Assembly (NCBI RefSeq): GCF_008868175.1
Contig: NZ_WBKT01000043.1
Span: 1-39,792, forward strand
From: Micromonospora sp. AMSO31t
GTDB taxonomy: Bacteria > Actinomycetota > Actinomycetes > Mycobacteriales > Micromonosporaceae
Direction of reading: 5' to 3'
DNA length: 39,792 nucleotides
Both the position numbers and the translations under genes were made by a program. Each line of letters begins with the position of its first letter. Positions within the stretch are counted from its first letter, which is position 1. The notes under the pieces are model-generated. The model did no database searches. It was not told the DNA's origin and saw only the letters and a list, made by a program, of their open reading frames with translations. Below are positions 17,373-26,092 of this stretch, piece after piece.

Positions 17373-17543
17373 AGTGGCCTCCTCGTGCTCGCCTACGATC
17401 CACCTCGGCCGCCCGCGCCGCCCCCGTGGGTCCACGGCGCCTCCGGGAGATTACCTACGATGGCGGTCGCACAGGTTGCCCACCCGACGACTCGGGTGCG
17501 TCGGCCGATGACGAGCAGGGCCGCTTCTGGGGAGGAGACAGCC

Positions 17544-20500
17544 GTGAGCACGGTGGTGTTCCGCCGGCTTCCGCGTCAACCGGGGCCCGCGCTGCCGCGC
17601 GGGGAGGTGCTGCTGGAGTCCCCGCCCGAGCTGCCGGAGCCGCAGGCCAAGGGCATGGGTCAGGTGCTGATGATCCTGCCGATGCTCTGCGGCGTCGGCG
17701 CGATGGCCTTCCTCTACGCCGGTCGCGGTGGCGGCATGATGACGTACGTGGCCGGCGGCCTGTTCGGCGTGTCGATGCTGGGCATGGCGGTCGGCACGCT
17801 CGGCAACGGCGGCAACGACAAGGCGGAGCTGAACGCCCAGCGGCGCGACTACATGCGCTACCTGGCCCAGATGCGCAAGCGCACCCGGCGCGCCGCCGAG
17901 CAGCAGCGCGCCGCGATGACCTGGCGGCACCCGGAGCCGGACGCGCTCTGGTCGGTCGCCGCGTCGCGCCGGCTGTGGGAGCGGCGGATCACCGAGGACG
18001 ACTTCGGCGAGGTACGGATCGCGCTCGGCCCGCAGCGGCTGGCCGTGGAGATCGTGCCGCCGGAGACCAAGCCGGTGGAGGACCTGGAGCCGATGAGCGC
18101 CATCGCGCTGCGCCGGTTCGTCCGGGCCCACTCCAGCGTGCCGGACCTGCCCACCGCGCTGTCGCTGCGCGCGTTCAGCCGGATCGCGCTGCGCGGCGAC
18201 CGGGAGCCGGTGCTGGACCTGACCCGGGCCGCGCTGAGCCAGCTGGTCACCTTCCACGCGCCGGACGACCTCCTGGTGGCCGTGGTGGCCGCGCCGGACC
18301 GGCAGCCGGTGTGGGACTGGGTGAAGTGGCTGCCGCACGCCCAGCACCCGGGGCGTACGGACGCGGCCGGGGCGCGGCGGATGGTCTTCGCCAGCCTGGC
18401 CGAGGCGGAGGCGGCGCTCGCCAACGAGCTGGGCGGCCGGCCCCGGTTCGCCCCGGAGGCGAAGCCGCTCACCACGGCGCCCCACCTCGTGGTGGTGCTC
18501 GACGGCGGCGAGGTCTCGCCGACCTGCGCGCTCATGGGGCCGGGCCTGCTCGGCGCCACGGTCATCGACCTCTCCGGCACGGTGCCGCGCGACGCGGGCC
18601 GCTGGCTGCTCTGCCTGGACACCGGCAACGGCAGCGGGCTGGACCTGGTGCGGGGCACGGCCACGTCCCGGCTGGGCCGGCCGGACCGGCTCAGCATGGC
18701 GGCCGCCGAGGGGCTGGCCCGGCAGATCGCCCCCTACCGGCTCTCCCAGCAGCAGGGCGCCAGCACCGAGGAGCCGCTGGCCCGCAGCATGGAGCTGCCG
18801 GACCTGCTGGGCGTGGGCGACGCGGCCACCGTGGACACCCAGCAGACCTGGCGGCCGCGCAGCCACCGGGACCGCCTGCGCATCCCGCTCGGCGTCGGGC
18901 CGGACGGCAACGTGGTCGAGCTGGACTTCAAGGAGTCCGCGCACGAGGGCATGGGCCCTCACGGCCTGGTCATCGGCGCGACCGGTTCCGGCAAGAGCGA
19001 ACTCCTGCGTACGGTCGTCGGGGCGCTGGCCGTGACCCACTCGTCCGAGGAGCTCAACTTCGTCCTGGTCGACTTCAAGGGTGGCGCCACCTTCGCCTCC
19101 CTGGACGCGCTGCCGCACACCAGCGCGGTCATCACCAACCTGTCCGACGAGCTGCCGCTGGTCGACCGGATGCGGGACGCGCTGGCCGGCGAGATGAACC
19201 GCCGCCAGGAGGTGCTGCGGGCGGCCGGCAACTACGTCTCGCGCTACGACTACGAGAAGGCCCGCGCCGCGGGCGAGCCGCTGGAGCCGATGCCCAGCCT
19301 GCTCATCATCTGTGACGAGTTCTCCGAGCTGCTCGCCGCGAAGCCGGACTTCATCGACCTCTTCGTGATGATCGGCCGGCTCGGCCGGTCGCTCGGCGTC
19401 CACCTGCTGCTGGCGAGCCAGCGGCTGGAGGAGGGGAAGCTCCGGGGCCTCGACACCCACCTGTCGTACCGAATCGGTCTGCGGACCTTCTCGGCGGTGG
19501 AGAGCCGGATCGTGCTGGGCGTGCCGGACGCGTACGAGCTGCCGAACGCGCCGGGCCACGGCTACCTGAAGACCGACACGACCACGATGCTCCGGTTCCG
19601 GGCCGCCTACGTGTCCGGCCCGTACCGGGCGCCGGGGCAGGTGCAGCGGTCCACCCGGGCGCAGGTGCAGCGGCGGATCGTCCCGTACGGCATCGACTAC
19701 GTGCCGGCGCCGGCCCTGCCGAGCCCGGCCGAGACCGCGCCCGAGCCGGAGCAGACGGGCGACGGCAAGGCCGTGGCCATGCTCGACGTGCTGATCGACC
19801 GGCTCCAGGGGCGGGGCCGACCGGCGCACCAGGTCTGGCTGCCGCCGCTGGCCGAGCCGCCGGCCCTGGCCGAGCTGCTGCCGCCGCTGGCCGTGCACCC
19901 GACGTTGGGGCTGACCACCGCCAACTGGCCGGGGCGGGGCCGGCTCGCCGTGCCGGTCGGCATCGTCGACCGCCCGTACGAGCAGCGGCGCGACCCGATG
20001 ATGGTGGACCTGTCCGGCGCCGGCGGCAACGTGGTGATCGTCGGCGCCTCGCTGAGCGGCAAGAGCACCATGCTGCGCACGATGCTGGCCTCGCTGGCGC
20101 TCACCCACACCCCGCGCGAGGTGCAGTTCTTCTGCCTCGACTTCGGCGGTGGCGCGCTGCGCAGCCTGGACGGGCTGCCGCACACCTCCGGCGTGGCCGG
20201 GCGGCGCGACGTCGAGGCGGTCCGCCGGACCGTGGCCGAGGTGGTTGCCGTCATCGACGAGCGGGAGAACCGGTTCACCCAGCACGGCATCGACTCGGTG
20301 GCCAGCTACCGCCGGCGCCGGGCGGCCGGGGAGTTCGCCGACGACCCGTTCGGCGACGTCTTCCTCGTGGTCGACGGCTGGAACACGCTGCGCCAGGAGT
20401 ACGAGGAGCTGGAGCAGACCATCACCAACCTGGCCAACCGGGGGCTCGGTTTCGGCGTACACGTGGTGGTCACCGCCGTGCGGTGGGCGGAGATCCGGAT

Positions 20501-21509
20501 CAACATGCGGGACCTGCTCGGCACCAAGCTGGAGCTGCGGCTCGGCGACCCGGCGGAGTCGGAGATCGACCGGCGGGCCGCGCAGAACGTGCCGGGCGGC
20601 ACGCCCGGTCGCGGTCTGACCCGCGACAAGCTGCACTTCCTCACCGGCGTCTCGCGGATCGACGGCAAGCGCGACATCGAGGACCTGACCGAGGCGTCGG
20701 TGGCCCTGGCCGGGCACGTCGCGGCCAACTGGCCGGGCCGCCCGGCGCCGAAGGTGCGGCTGCTGCCGCGCAAGCTGGGCGTCGCCGAGCTGGCGAAGGT
20801 GGTGGACCGGTCGGCCCCGGGCATCCCGATCGGCGTCAACGAGTCGGCGCTCGCCCCGGTCTACCTGGACCTGACGACCGAGCCGCACCTCACCGTGTTC
20901 GGCGACGCCGAGTGCGGCAAGACCAACCTGCTGCGGCTGATCGCCCGGGGCGTCGCCGAGCGGTACACCCCGGCGCAGGCCCGGCTGGTCATCGCCGACT
21001 ACCGGCGTGGCCTGCTGGGTGCGGTGGAGGGCGACCACCTGCTCGACTACGCGCCGTCCAACCAGGTCTTCAGCCAGGGCCTCGGTTCGATCCGCAGCGC
21101 CCTGCAGAACCGGTTGCCGGGGCCGGACGTGACCACCGCCCAGCTGCGCGACCGGAGCTGGTGGAAGGGGCCGGAGCTCTACATCCTGGTGGACGACTAC
21201 GACCTGGTCGCCTCCGGCGGCAACAACCCGCTCAGCGCCCTGCACGAGCTGCTGCCGCAGGCGCGGGACATCGGCCTGCACCTGATCATCACCCGCCGGG
21301 TGGGTGGTGTGGCCCGCGCCCTCTACGAGCCGGTGCTGCAACGCCTGCGCGAGCTGGACTCGCCGGGCCTGCTGATGTCCGGCAGCCGCGAGGAGGGTGC
21401 CGTCTTCGGCAACCTGCGGCCGAGCCCGCAACCGCCGGGCCGGGGCACCCTGGTCCGCCGCCGCGACGGCCAGCAGCTCATCCAGACCGCGTGGACGGAG
21501 CCCGCCTGA
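17544..21509 (+). CDS. eccC: type VII secretion ATPase EccC (fused EccCa-EccCb)
   Basis: A 1321-residue FtsK/SpoIIIE-type motor in one chain. Two membrane helices lie at about 38-85. Three ATPase domains follow. D1 has Walker A GATGSGKS (478-485) and Walker B IICDEF (Asp591-Glu592). D2 has GASLSGKS (834-841) and LVVDGW (Asp944, no following Glu). D3 has GDAECGKT (1120-1127) and LVDDYD (Asp1217). Only D1 keeps a canonical Asp-Glu Walker B, matching the known role of D1 as motor and D2/D3 as substrate-signal-binding, regulatory domains. The GTG has GGGGAGGAG upstream. It starts the plus-strand run that continues to the WXG100 genes. Confidence 0.97.
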   Translation: MSTVVFRRLPRQPGPALPRGEVLLESPPELPEPQAKGMGQVLMILPMLCGVGAMAFLYAGRGGGMMTYVAGGLFGVSMLGMAVGTLGNGGNDKAELNAQRRDYMRYLAQMRKRTRRAAEQQRAAMTWRHPEPDALWSVAASRRLWERRITEDDFGEVRIALGPQRLAVEIVPPETKPVEDLEPMSAIALRRFVRAHSSVPDLPTALSLRAFSRIALRGDREPVLDLTRAALSQLVTFHAPDDLLVAVVAAPDRQPVWDWVKWLPHAQHPGRTDAAGARRMVFASLAEAEAALANELGGRPRFAPEAKPLTTAPHLVVVLDGGEVSPTCALMGPGLLGATVIDLSGTVPRDAGRWLLCLDTGNGSGLDLVRGTATSRLGRPDRLSMAAAEGLARQIAPYRLSQQQGASTEEPLARSMELPDLLGVGDAATVDTQQTWRPRSHRDRLRIPLGVGPDGNVVELDFKESAHEGMGPHGLVIGATGSGKSELLRTVVGALAVTHSSEELNFVLVDFKGGATFASLDALPHTSAVITNLSDELPLVDRMRDALAGEMNRRQEVLRAAGNYVSRYDYEKARAAGEPLEPMPSLLIICDEFSELLAAKPDFIDLFVMIGRLGRSLGVHLLLASQRLEEGKLRGLDTHLSYRIGLRTFSAVESRIVLGVPDAYELPNAPGHGYLKTDTTTMLRFRAAYVSGPYRAPGQVQRSTRAQVQRRIVPYGIDYVPAPALPSPAETAPEPEQTGDGKAVAMLDVLIDRLQGRGRPAHQVWLPPLAEPPALAELLPPLAVHPTLGLTTANWPGRGRLAVPVGIVDRPYEQRRDPMMVDLSGAGGNVVIVGASLSGKSTMLRTMLASLALTHTPREVQFFCLDFGGGALRSLDGLPHTSGVAGRRDVEAVRRTVAEVVAVIDERENRFTQHGIDSVASYRRRRAAGEFADDPFGDVFLVVDGWNTLRQEYEELEQTITNLANRGLGFGVHVVVTAVRWAEIRINMRDLLGTKLELRLGDPAESEIDRRAAQNVPGGTPGRGLTRDKLHFLTGVSRIDGKRDIEDLTEASVALAGHVAANWPGRPAPKVRLLPRKLGVAELAKVVDRSAPGIPIGVNESALAPVYLDLTTEPHLTVFGDAECGKTNLLRLIARGVAERYTPAQARLVIADYRRGLLGAVEGDHLLDYAPSNQVFSQGLGSIRSALQNRLPGPDVTTAQLRDRSWWKGPELYILVDDYDLVASGGNNPLSALHELLPQARDIGLHLIITRRVGGVARALYEPVLQRLRELDSPGLLMSGSREEGAVFGNLRPSPQPPGRGTLVRRRDGQQLIQTAWTEPA

Positions 21510-21579
21510 CGGGGGCCGACGCCGGATGAGCGGGTCCGGTAGCGTCGGCCCGACCGTCGAATCCGAGGAGAGGACAGTC

Positions 21580-21999
21580 GTGAGCACCTCGTGGGGTTAC
21601 GGCGGCGCCGGCGGCGCCGTGGAGAACCTGCTGCGCCAGGCGCAGGAGCAGCAGCGCCGGCTGGCGGAGTTCCAGCAGCAGCGCGCCGAGCTGCGGGTGA
21701 CCGGGGAGAGCCCGGACGGCCTGGTCCGGGTCACGGTCGACGGTGACATGAAGGTCGGTGGCATCGAGGTCAACGCCCGGGCCATGCGGCTGGACAGCTA
21801 CACCCTGGCCGAGTCGCTCCAGGCCGCGATCGACGCGGCGTACGCGGCGTTCGCCGAGCGGCAGCAGGAGCTGATGAGCGAGGTGCTCGGTGGGTCGGAC
21901 CTGGTCCGCCGGGCGCAGGCGGGCAACCTCACCCCGGAGGACTGGTTCCGGGAGTTCGGTGTGGACCTGACCGACCCGACCCGCGGCCTGCGCCGCTGA
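21580..21999 (+). CDS. YbaB/EbfC-like protein of the ESX locus
   Basis: A 139-residue protein with an N-terminal coiled coil (about 15-45, QEQQRRLAEFQQQRAEL) and a YbaB/EbfC-like core (GLVRVTVDGDMKVGGIEV, then MRLDSYTLAESLQ). Canonical YbaB binds DNA. In mycobacterial ESX-1 the related EspL occupies a similar place and stabilises substrates, so a chaperone role is more likely here. The GTG has GAGGAGAGGA upstream. It is 70 bases downstream of eccC and 16 bases ahead of the next gene, so the genes are very likely one operon. A paralogue lies at 33838. Confidence 0.88.
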   Translation: MSTSWGYGGAGGAVENLLRQAQEQQRRLAEFQQQRAELRVTGESPDGLVRVTVDGDMKVGGIEVNARAMRLDSYTLAESLQAAIDAAYAAFAERQQELMSEVLGGSDLVRRAQAGNLTPEDWFREFGVDLTDPTRGLRR

Positions 22000-22015
22000 C
22001 CAGGGAGGAGACGCG

Positions 22016-22309
22016 GTGGCGAACAAGGTCGACGTCGACGCGATCCGCAAGGCGAGCAAGAAGCTCGACGCTCCGGACGGCCCGATCCAGTACCTGCGCA
22101 ACGTGCAGGCGCTGCTGGAGAGCGTGAAGTTGCCGGACGGCGCGCTGACCCTCTTCGGCGGCGGGACCGTGCAGGCCCACAACGCCTCGGTGGACGGTCA
22201 CCTCGCCAACGTCAAGACCGGCATCGAGCACCTGCACAAGGCGGCCGAGCAGCTGGAGCAGACCGCGAAGAACTGGGAGAAGTCCGACCAGCCCTGGGTG
22301 GTCAAGTGA
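22016..22309 (+). CDS. small helical T7SS-associated protein
   Basis: A 97-residue, mostly helical protein that I do not recognise by family. It is Lys-rich at the N-terminus and has a Gly-rich turn in the middle (LTLFGGGTVQ). A long helix follows (about 58-90) and it ends in NWEKSDQPWVVK. Its size and helix-turn-helix layout suggest a WXG100/EspC-like secreted protein or partner of the next gene product, but no WXG or YxxxD/E motif is clear. The GTG start follows GGGAGGAG. Position in the operon behind the YbaB-like gene is the best functional clue. Confidence 0.8.
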   Translation: MANKVDVDAIRKASKKLDAPDGPIQYLRNVQALLESVKLPDGALTLFGGGTVQAHNASVDGHLANVKTGIEHLHKAAEQLEQTAKNWEKSDQPWVVK

Positions 22310-22337
22310 CCGGCCGGGTGGACGGGGGGAGCAGCTG

Positions 22338-23063
22338 ATGTCGGAGATCCTGATCGCCAACGCGGCCGGCACGGTGACCGGCACGCACACGGTCGCCGCC
22401 GCGACGGCGCCGGTGCGCGGCCTGCTGCCGGCGGCCCGGGCCAACTGGATGTGGCTGGTCTTCGCCGGGGCGCTGGGTGCCGCCATCGCCTACCTGGAGA
22501 CGTTCGACAACGACGAGGTCAACAAGTCCATCAAGGAGTGGGGCGACGCGGCGCGGCTGCTCGGCGGCGACCAGTTCGGGGCGGCGCTGGAGCAGGTACC
22601 GCCGTCGGACGCCGAGTGGGACTTCGACGACCGGGACGCCTTCGACCTCTTCCTCCGCAAGCTCGGGGCCGAGATCAACTCGCTGGCCGAGGCGTTCAAC
22701 GCCAACCGGGACACCCTGACGGCCGCCCGGGACGCCTTCAACGACGCGGTGAACGCGCTGGTCGACGCGCTCATCCCGATCCTGATCGCGGTGATCGCCT
22801 CGGTCGCCCTCCAGGCGTTCCCCCCGACAGCGCCCATCGCCGAGGCGATCGGCGTGGCCGGGATGGCCGCGAGCGCCGCCATCCTGGCGCTGGTCTTCGG
22901 CGACATCAGCGCGTTGTTCTCCGCGGTCGTGGCCGGCTTCCAGGGCAACGACCGGTTCGCCTTCGTGTCGGATTCCCGTCCGGGTTGGGCGGCCACCGGC
23001 CAGGACCCGGACATCAAGGACATCAAAATCGACTGGGTGCAGGACTCCAAGTTCTACCAGTGA
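22338..23063 (+). CDS. T7SS-locus helical protein with hydrophobic segments
   Basis: A 241-residue protein of unknown family. There is a hydrophobic stretch at about 37-53 (WMWLVFAGALGAAIAYL). An acidic helical region follows (about 55-140), similar in feel to WXG/CpnT-type delivery domains, then two strongly hydrophobic helices (about 144-195), and an acidic tail ends in DSKFYQ. It may be a membrane-inserting substrate or an accessory membrane protein of the ESX machine. Compare the 164-residue protein at 34595, which has the same order of features ahead of a nuclease. The ATG follows GGGGGAG. Confidence 0.8.
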   Translation: MSEILIANAAGTVTGTHTVAAATAPVRGLLPAARANWMWLVFAGALGAAIAYLETFDNDEVNKSIKEWGDAARLLGGDQFGAALEQVPPSDAEWDFDDRDAFDLFLRKLGAEINSLAEAFNANRDTLTAARDAFNDAVNALVDALIPILIAVIASVALQAFPPTAPIAEAIGVAGMAASAAILALVFGDISALFSAVVAGFQGNDRFAFVSDSRPGWAATGQDPDIKDIKIDWVQDSKFYQ

Positions 23064-23080
23064 CGGGGAAGGGGTCCGGG

Positions 23081-23341
23081 GTGACCTTGGTGCTCTTCGT
23101 GTATTTCCTGGTGACCGTGCCGGTCTTCCTCGGGCTGGCGCTGGTCGCCCAGTTGTCCCGCGCCGCGTCGGCGAAGCGGGCCAGCGAAGTGGTGTTGCTC
23201 ACCGGGGTCGCGGCGCTCATCCCGGTGGTGCTCGACCGGGCGCTCGACAAGCCGGTGCTGTGGCTGTTCGTGGCGCTGCTGGCGGTGGTGCTGGTCTTCG
23301 GTGCGGTGCTGCACGTCAGGTCGTATCGACGGCCGTCCTGA
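23081..23341 (+). CDS. small membrane protein (three helices)
   Basis: An 86-residue protein with three predicted membrane helices (about 2-22, 38-52, 57-77) and a basic end (HVRSYRRPS). No family is recognised. The GTG at 23081 has GGGGAAGGGG just upstream; an in-frame GTG at 23060 overlaps the previous stop and is a weaker choice. Its close spacing to the preceding gene suggests a shared transcript, so it may act with that protein in the membrane. A 204-base gap follows before the WXG100 genes. Confidence 0.72.
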   Translation: MTLVLFVYFLVTVPVFLGLALVAQLSRAASAKRASEVVLLTGVAALIPVVLDRALDKPVLWLFVALLAVVLVFGAVLHVRSYRRPS

Positions 23342-23502
23342 GCGGCCGCTGGCGACCGTGACCGTCCATGTCGTACGGTCTGATCGCCGGACGGCGTTGT
23401 GCGCCATGGGGAAGCAGGGCTGCGCGGATTGGACGTCGTCCGCTACGGTTCGATTGAAGTGTCCGTCGGTGGGGTGTGAACGCCTTGCCGCGGGGGAGGG
23501 GC

Positions 23503-23518
23503 GCGGCGGATCCGCCGC
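23503..23518. promoter_or_regulatory. perfect palindrome in the WXG100 leader
   Basis: GCGGCGGATCCGCCGC, a perfect 16-base palindrome 27 bases upstream of the first WXG100 ATG. It could be an operator or a leader hairpin with a GATC loop. Nothing else is recognisable in 23342-23545 apart from a loose TACGGT box near 23444. Confidence 0.35.
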
Positions 23519-23545
23519 CACAGAGATGACGGAAGGGTGTGAAGC

Positions 23546-23854
23546 ATGGCGTTCGAGGTCAGTGCAGCGAGCCTGCACACCGCCGCGAGTGACGTGCGGT
23601 CCACGCGCAGCGACGTCGACGGTGAGCTCAAGAAGCTGTGGAACGTCGTCGACGACCTGGCCATGGCCTGGAAGGGCGGGGCGTCCACGGGTTTCCAGAA
23701 CCTGATGCTGCGTTGGAACGAGGACACGAACAAGCTGCTGACGGCGATGGACAACATCGCCGACCTGCTTGACAAGTCCGGCACGACGCACCAGGTCAAC
23801 GACGAAGAGCAGCAGCAGATGCTGGACAAGTTCCACTCTGCTCTCAACCCGTGA
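23546..23854 (+). CDS. WXG100 family protein (first of pair)
   Basis: A 102-residue WXG100 protein with Trp42-Lys-Gly44 (MAWKGGAS) in the turn of a two-helix hairpin, typical of EsxA/EsxB-like proteins exported as a heterodimer by the neighbouring ESX machine. It has no tyrosine, and therefore no YxxxD/E signal; its partner supplies it. GGAAGGG lies eight bases before the ATG. It lies 28 bases upstream of the second WXG100 gene, so the two will be translated from one message. Confidence 0.93.
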   Translation: MAFEVSAASLHTAASDVRSTRSDVDGELKKLWNVVDDLAMAWKGGASTGFQNLMLRWNEDTNKLLTAMDNIADLLDKSGTTHQVNDEEQQQMLDKFHSALNP

Positions 23855-23882
23855 TCCGCGAAGACAGGCAGAGGAGGAATCG

Positions 23883-24161
23883 ATGAGCATCAAGGTTGAC
23901 TACGCTGTCCTCGAGAGCAGCAACCAGCAGATGCAGGCCATCTCGCGGACCATCGACGAGAAGCTGGACACGCTGCGCTCGATGCTGACGAAGCTCGAGT
24001 GGGAGGGCCAGGACCGCGTGGCCTACGAGCAGCACCAGGCTCAGTGGGACGCCGCCGTGCGGGACATCAACAAGGTCCTGAACGAGATCGGCGGCGCGGT
24101 GGGCATTGCGCGCGAGAACTACATGACCACCGAGATGAGCAACTCGAAGGTCTGGGGCTGA
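23883..24161 (+). CDS. WXG100 family protein (second of pair, carries YxxxE)
   Basis: A 92-residue WXG100 protein with Trp40-Glu-Gly42 (LEWEGQDR) and the export signal Tyr80-x3-Glu84 (NYMTTEM) in the C-terminal tail. In the known EsxA-EsxB pairs one partner carries this signal and is read by the third ATPase domain of EccC; here it is this second protein. An excellent GAGGAGGA ribosome site precedes the ATG. A strong hairpin follows before the convergent mycosin gene, closing the plus-strand ESX transcript. Confidence 0.94.
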   Translation: MSIKVDYAVLESSNQQMQAISRTIDEKLDTLRSMLTKLEWEGQDRVAYEQHQAQWDAAVRDINKVLNEIGGAVGIARENYMTTEMSNSKVWG

Positions 24162-24197
24162 CCCGACCGATCCGCTGCGGCTCCGCTCCGGCTCACG

Positions 24198-24243
24198 CCG
24201 GGGTCGGGGCCGTGGTGCTTTTCCGGGCGGGGCCCGACCCCGG
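24198..24243. terminator. bidirectional hairpin between the WXG100 and mycP genes
   Basis: CCGGGGTCGGG pairs with CCCGACCCCGG (11 perfect pairs, 24-base loop) in the gap between two convergent genes. Confidence 0.6.
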
Positions 24244-24260
24244 TGGTCGGCGCGGGCCGT

Positions 24261-25499
24261 TCAGGCGTCCTGCGGCGCGCTACGCCGGCCGGGGCGCCAG
24301 CCGCGCCGGCGGCCCCGCACCAGGATCGGCCGCAGCGTCAGCAGGGCCCCGGCCAGCACCGCGCCGATCACGGCCGCCCAGATCGCCACGGTGCGCTGCC
24401 AGGCCAGCGGGTCGTCGTGCGGCGCGGGCGCCGGCATCGCGCCCAGCGGCGGGTCGCTGCGGGTGCCCAGCAGGCTGGTCACGGCCCGGTACGGGTTGAC
24501 CACCCCGTAACCCACGAGCGCGTTGTGCCCGTCCGGCGGATTGTCGGCGGTGCGGGTGAGCCGGAACGCGACCTCCTTCGGGTCGAGGTCCGGGTGCGCG
24601 GCCCGCACCAGCGCGGCGGCCCCGGAGACGTATCCGGTGGCGAAGCTCGTGCCACCCTGCGGTTCGGCCCGGTAGCCGGTGCCCTGCGGGGCCGGGCCGA
24701 CGATGTTCAGCCCGGGCGCGGCGATGTCCACATAGTCGCCGGTGACCGAGCTGCCGACGTGCCCGCCGCTCTCGTCCACCCCGGCCACGGCGATGACCCC
24801 CGGGTACGAGGCCGGGTAGGCCGGCTGGTCCTGCTGGTTCTCCTGCCGGTTGCCGGCGGCGGCCACCAGGATCACGTTCTTGCCGAGCGCGTAGTCCACG
24901 GCGGACCTCAACGCCGGGTCGTCGAGGGTGACCAGGGAAAGGTTGACCACGTCGGCGCCGTGGTCGACCGCCCACCGGATGGCCTTGCCGATCTCGGCCG
25001 GGATGGACTCGTCGAACGCCTTCTGGTTGTCGGCCAGGACCCGGACCGGCAGGATCCGGGCCTCCGGCGCGATGCCCGTGTAGGGCGCGCCGGTGCCTTC
25101 CTTCCCGGCGATGATGCCCGCGATCAGGGTGCCGTGGCCGACCAGGTCGCACTGGCCGTCGAGCTTCACGAGCTGGTTGAAGTCCTCCCCGGGGAGCACG
25201 CGGCCGCGCAGCAGCGGGTGGGTGGGGGAGACGCCGGAGTCGATGACCGCGACGGTGACCCCCTGCCCCTTGGTGACCCGCCAGGCCGCGGCTGGATCGA
25301 GCCGGTTGAGCGCCCAGGGCGCCTCGGTCGGGGCGGGGCCGCCGGGCGGGCCGCACTTCGGGGCCGCAACGGCGGGCGCGGGCACCGCCAGCACGCCGCC
25401 GAGCAGGGCGGCGGCCGCCGCTCCGGAGAGGACGGATCGGATCCGGTGTCCGGCCCGGACGCGCCCCGTCGTCCCGTCCGGCCGCAAGCTGTCGCGCAC
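24261..25499 (-). CDS. mycP: mycosin, type VII secretion-associated serine protease MycP
   Basis: A 412-residue subtilisin-like (S8) protease. A signal peptide covers about 1-46. The catalytic residues are Asp87 (VAVIDSGV), His122 (GHGTLIAG) and Ser285 (GGTSFATG), with the oxyanion Asn217 (AAAGN). A C-terminal membrane helix (about 366-390) anchors it with the protease facing outside. MycP stabilises the ESX complex and processes some substrates. The GTG start lacks a clear ribosome site. It is convergent with the WXG100 genes and completes the set EccB, C, D, E, MycP, Esx; no EccA is present. Confidence 0.96.
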   Translation of the reverse strand: MRDSLRPDGTTGRVRAGHRIRSVLSGAAAAALLGGVLAVPAPAVAAPKCGPPGGPAPTEAPWALNRLDPAAAWRVTKGQGVTVAVIDSGVSPTHPLLRGRVLPGEDFNQLVKLDGQCDLVGHGTLIAGIIAGKEGTGAPYTGIAPEARILPVRVLADNQKAFDESIPAEIGKAIRWAVDHGADVVNLSLVTLDDPALRSAVDYALGKNVILVAAAGNRQENQQDQPAYPASYPGVIAVAGVDESGGHVGSSVTGDYVDIAAPGLNIVGPAPQGTGYRAEPQGGTSFATGYVSGAAALVRAAHPDLDPKEVAFRLTRTADNPPDGHNALVGYGVVNPYRAVTSLLGTRSDPPLGAMPAPAPHDDPLAWQRTVAIWAAVIGAVLAGALLTLRPILVRGRRRGWRPGRRSAPQDA

Positions 25500-25557
25500 G
25501 CGGTGAGATTACCGTCGCCGCGCCGCCCGTGCGGTGACGGGCGTACGCGGGGCGCGC

Positions 25558-25899
25558 TCAGCTCTCGGCCACCGGCTCCCTGAGCGGCTCGGCGGTGAAG
25601 AGGGCGAGCAGGGCACCCACCTGCTGGTCGGCCTCGGCCGGGTGCCGGAAGTGCCCGGCCGGGTTGACCGTGTACTCGTTGCGCCGGCCCACCCGGGTGC
25701 GACGGAGGTAACCGCCGGCTTCCAGGTCGGCGACGATCGCCTGGGCGGCCCGCTCGGTGACCCCCACCTCGTCGGCCACGTCCCGCAGCCGGGCGGTGGG
25801 GTTGCGGGCGATGGCCAGGAGCACGTGCCCGTGATTGGTGAGGAACGTCCAGTTCCGGCCGCTGCCCCTCGCACCCGGTGTCGTCGCCATGATGGTCAT
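25558..25899 (-). CDS. winged helix-turn-helix transcriptional regulator
   Basis: A 113-residue regulator of the MarR/ArsR-like winged-helix fold. A short N-terminus is followed by helices with NHGHVLLAIARNPTARLRDV and a recognition helix around VGVTERAAQAIVADLE, then a wing LRRTRVGRRNEYTVN. No sensor domain or metal site is evident beyond the C-terminal helix. The ORF is open to 26178; I start at the ATG at 25899 because the upstream residues look non-coding. It is divergent from the carbonic anhydrase gene and may regulate it. Confidence 0.83.
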   Translation of the reverse strand: MTIMATTPGARGSGRNWTFLTNHGHVLLAIARNPTARLRDVADEVGVTERAAQAIVADLEAGGYLRRTRVGRRNEYTVNPAGHFRHPAEADQQVGALLALFTAEPLREPVAES

Positions 25900-26092
25900 C
25901 GTATGGGTCCCGCGTGCTCCGGTCCTGTCGAGGCCGCTGCCCGGGCCGCCGTCAAGGTCCGGCCGACGTATGAAATCCGTATCACGTAAATCTTGACGTA
26001 CCTTGGGCTGCGTGTGACCGTGGGTGCCGAGGCCGCCACCGTCGCAGGCCGGCTGACCAGGGCGTTTTCGCGCGAGGACGAGGTGAGGACCA

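Noticed and set aside
17451..21587. Very long minus-strand open frame opposite eccC
   Set aside because: It is a GC-rich shadow: the predicted protein is His/Arg/Gly/Pro-rich with no domains, whereas the plus strand encodes EccC with all Walker motifs.
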